A stretch of DNA of 13,332 nt, taken from positions 1 through 13,332 of the forward strand of contig JAUYEC010000025.1 of assembly GCA_030691585.1 (NCBI GenBank), written 5' to 3'. How positions within the stretch are numbered: position 1 is the first letter of the stretch; every line of letters starts with the position of its first letter. Positions 9,001 to 12,000 of the stretch are shown here, piece by piece. The notes beneath the pieces were generated by a model. It made no database searches, was not told where the DNA came from, and saw only the letters and a program-made list of their open reading frames with translations. A program made the translations under genes and the position numbers. The stretch is from Candidatus Omnitrophota bacterium (GTDB lineage Bacteria; Omnitrophota; Gorgyraeia; Gygaellales; Profunditerraquicolaceae).

Positions 9001-12000
9001 CAGGCCGGCTTGTAGTGCGGCACAACAATAATGAGTTACGTGATTCCAGCGCCGCGGCGGCGGGGCAGAGAGAAGATGGAGAGATGCCCAATGCTTCCGA
9101 GAAGCAATCTGTGTCTGTTTTAGATATCAATACTCCGGGGTTACTTTTGCATGGTAAGCGTCAAAAAGGAGACGCCGCAGGCAGAGAAACGAACCGTGAG
9201 CGTTTGATCGATATATTATCGGAAGGTATTAAACCGTGGGATAAAGTTTCTCGGGTATTTTTACCTACGAATTACGAGAATGATCCTGATGCGGGATATA
9301 GAGGTCATGTTTCTTTGAGTATGGTGAATAGATATGGCGGTTATGAAGGCTGTTCTATTCGTCGAATCTACGGTCCTCGTTTAACAGAAAACCAAATGTT
9401 TCCGGGGTTGTATGAAGGTATTGATTGCAACGTTGTTTTTATTCTGGATTCTTCGTGGGTAGAGATAAATGTTGATAAGTTTGAGGCCATCGGAACAGGT
9501 TTCGGAGATTCTACAGGGTACATCTATTATCCTTATAGAGAACACTGTCGGGTATTTCATGGTATTAAATGTGGGGAAATGCTTTTTTCTTCTTTCTGGG
9601 ATGAGGTTTTATACGAAGGAATCATACCTCCTGAGGCAATTGCCGCAATTATAACATCAAACGAATACGCTCCAGAACTGCGCGATATTATAACGCAGAG
9701 ATTCCCTAGAAGATTTATGCGCATATTTAATCCTCAGGGACAATTACTCTTTGATATAGGTAACTCAAGTGGTGCTGCCGCGTCCGCGCCGGCGGGGCCC
9801 GACAAAAGGGAGCCTAACAACGCCTGTCGGAAATCTTCAGGTTCTATAATTTTGGAACGGTTAGTTGCCGAAGTCTTAGATGAAATAAGACCTAATACGC
9901 CTGAAGGTGTACGAGTTGCTAGTGAAAGAATCAAGAGCCGGGTATTGAGGGAAGTCGATCCAGCGCAGGCAGGCGCGCTGATAAAGGAAATAACTGCCGA
10001 AATTCAGAAATTCCAAGACAGAAGAGGGATTGTGGGATTCTTTTATAGAGCGGCTGTAGCGCTGGCTGTTCCTACACCGGGGCTGAAGACTGCAGTTTCT
10101 CTTTGTTTACCGAGAGTTGGGATGGATGATTTGGATGTATTCGGACAGGTGCTGGCAAGGGAAGGTTACGATGGCCTTGCGATAGGTAATGAAATTGTGA
10201 TGCGGGCTGCTAATAAAGATTTTGCGTTAAGATATCCTGGCGAGAACTGCGGCCGTACTTCAGATAAAAAAAGACTGATTACAAAAAATCTGATTACTAG
10301 CGTAAATATAAGTACTATTGTTTCACGGGCGCACTCGATGCTGCCCCCGGAGATCGTTGAGGCGGCAGAAAAAGGCATTTTAAGACTGGGCATGCCTAAG
10401 GTTCAGTTCCAGTGGGAAGTGCGTAAACGCGTTACAAGATTCGCTTCCGAAGCTATAGAAGAGGAAAGCCAGTTGATTCCTGAAAAAAGAAAAGGACAAA
10501 AAGAGAGGCCCGGGAAAACGACAGCTTTAGTTTTAGTTCCAAGTGTCCTGAACGAACTAGAGAACCTGCGGGCAAATGGCGTCAAACAGATCTGCGCAAT
10601 AAACGAAATGTATTCAGGGACTATTGTACAGATAGAGATCGAGCAAGCTGAATATTTTGCTCGTTCGCGACAGCTTTTTTACGAAAATGGATTATTTTTT
10701 CTCTTTGGATCGGGAAAGCCTGCCGCGCCGGCGGGGCATGAGAGCGCTATGGGCGTATCTTCTGCCGTTGACGCGCAGAATGAAGAAAAAGCGGCGAGTA
10801 AAAAGAGAAACCCGGCTGTCTTAGATCGTGAGGTTGAGAATCTCTTAAGAATATACCAAGCGAAGATCTCCGGTAAAGGTATATATATTGTGGCCGATAT
10901 TATGCATCTTTCGCCGCAGCGGCTGTGGCAATACTTGAAAAAATATCCCGAGGCTTACTCTGTCTATGACATTAAAAAAATGAAAACTATTGCCGCTGTT
11001 CTGGAGCGTGCGGCGGGGAAAATATCGTTGGATTGTTTAACCGTGCCGCAAGCCGCCACGAAACTCGGCGTGTCGGCAGGCAATCTTTATCGGTATTTTC
11101 AAAAGCATCCCGATGAATTGGATAAATACGGCGTTATCATGGTAGATAATTATTCATGGGATTCTCTGGATCAGGCGATAAAAAATATTCATCATGCATT
11201 CGTCAGATATAAGCCGGATATGCTAACGCAATACAAAAAGCTCCGCACGCTTTCAGAAGCAGAATTGCGGGCATTAAGAAAGGATATTTATTCTATTACT
11301 GAGGGCCACTTCTTTCTATGGGGTATTTCAAATGCGATAGCCCCTCGCGCGGGCGACAGATTGATAGAATATTTTCATCATAGCCATATCGAAGTCTTAA
11401 AGGCCGCTTTCCCCGATCTCAATTTAGACAGGCTTGGATTCGGGCTTAAATGGGAGACTCCTGATGAATGCGCAGCTTCGATCAGATATGTAGTGTCCGA
11501 ACATATGCCGGATCTGGTAAGGCGATACGACGTGTTGGATGAACGAGACGCCGAAGCTCGCGAAGCATTACAGGATGAATTCTATAAACTTAGCAAAGAT
11601 CATTTTTCAATGTGGAATGTGCAGGCGCCTTTTAATAGAAAAGTCGCCCCGGAATTCAAAGGAAGTTATATAGAAATGTTAAAAGTGGTGTTCCCTAAAT
11701 TAAAACTTAATGATTTAGGATTTAAACTCGACTGGTCTGCGCTGGAAAGGGCATTGGCGTCGGTAAGATTCGTTCTTTCCCGCAAAATCCCCCATATTGT
11801 CCGTAGTTGTGACAGGATATGGAAACTGACAAAAGAGGAAGTAGGAACTCTTCGCGAGAATATCCTTTCGATCACAGCCGCCCATTTTACAGCATGGGGA
11901 TTGGCAATAATTTTACAAAAGAAACGAATAAAATTTTTTAACGGCACGCATTATGAAGCCTTAATGGCAATATTTAACGATCCTCGATTAGGATTGAGTA

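Larger units (their letters stand above)
1404..10736 (+). repeat. Dispersed GC-rich joint words encoding Ala/Pro/Gly linkers
   Basis: A short GC-rich word recurs between modules, always on the + strand and always in the giant frame. Best copies are GCCGCGCCGGCGGGGC at 3903-3918, 4710-4725 and 10722-10737. A version with an inserted TCC codon lies at 9777-9796, and GCGCCGGCGGGG at 1407-1418. Degenerate copies lie at 2457-2471, 7020-7037, 7107-7130, 8790-8810 and 9051-9068. They encode linkers such as A-A-P-A-G-R, A-A-S-A-P-A-G and S-S-A-A-A-A-G-Q. The core CGCCGGCG is palindromic. Conservation at the base level, in surroundings of clearly lower GC, means these are related DNA sequences rather than independently evolved linkers. 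They fall between the recognisable folds and so mark module borders. Confidence 0.75.

Noticed and set aside
8579..9130. A 183-codon open frame on the minus strand
   Set aside because: It overlaps the mobile-repeat remnant and the end of the methyltransferase. Its open state comes from GC-rich repeats, and the product looks like translated repeat sequence, not a protein family.
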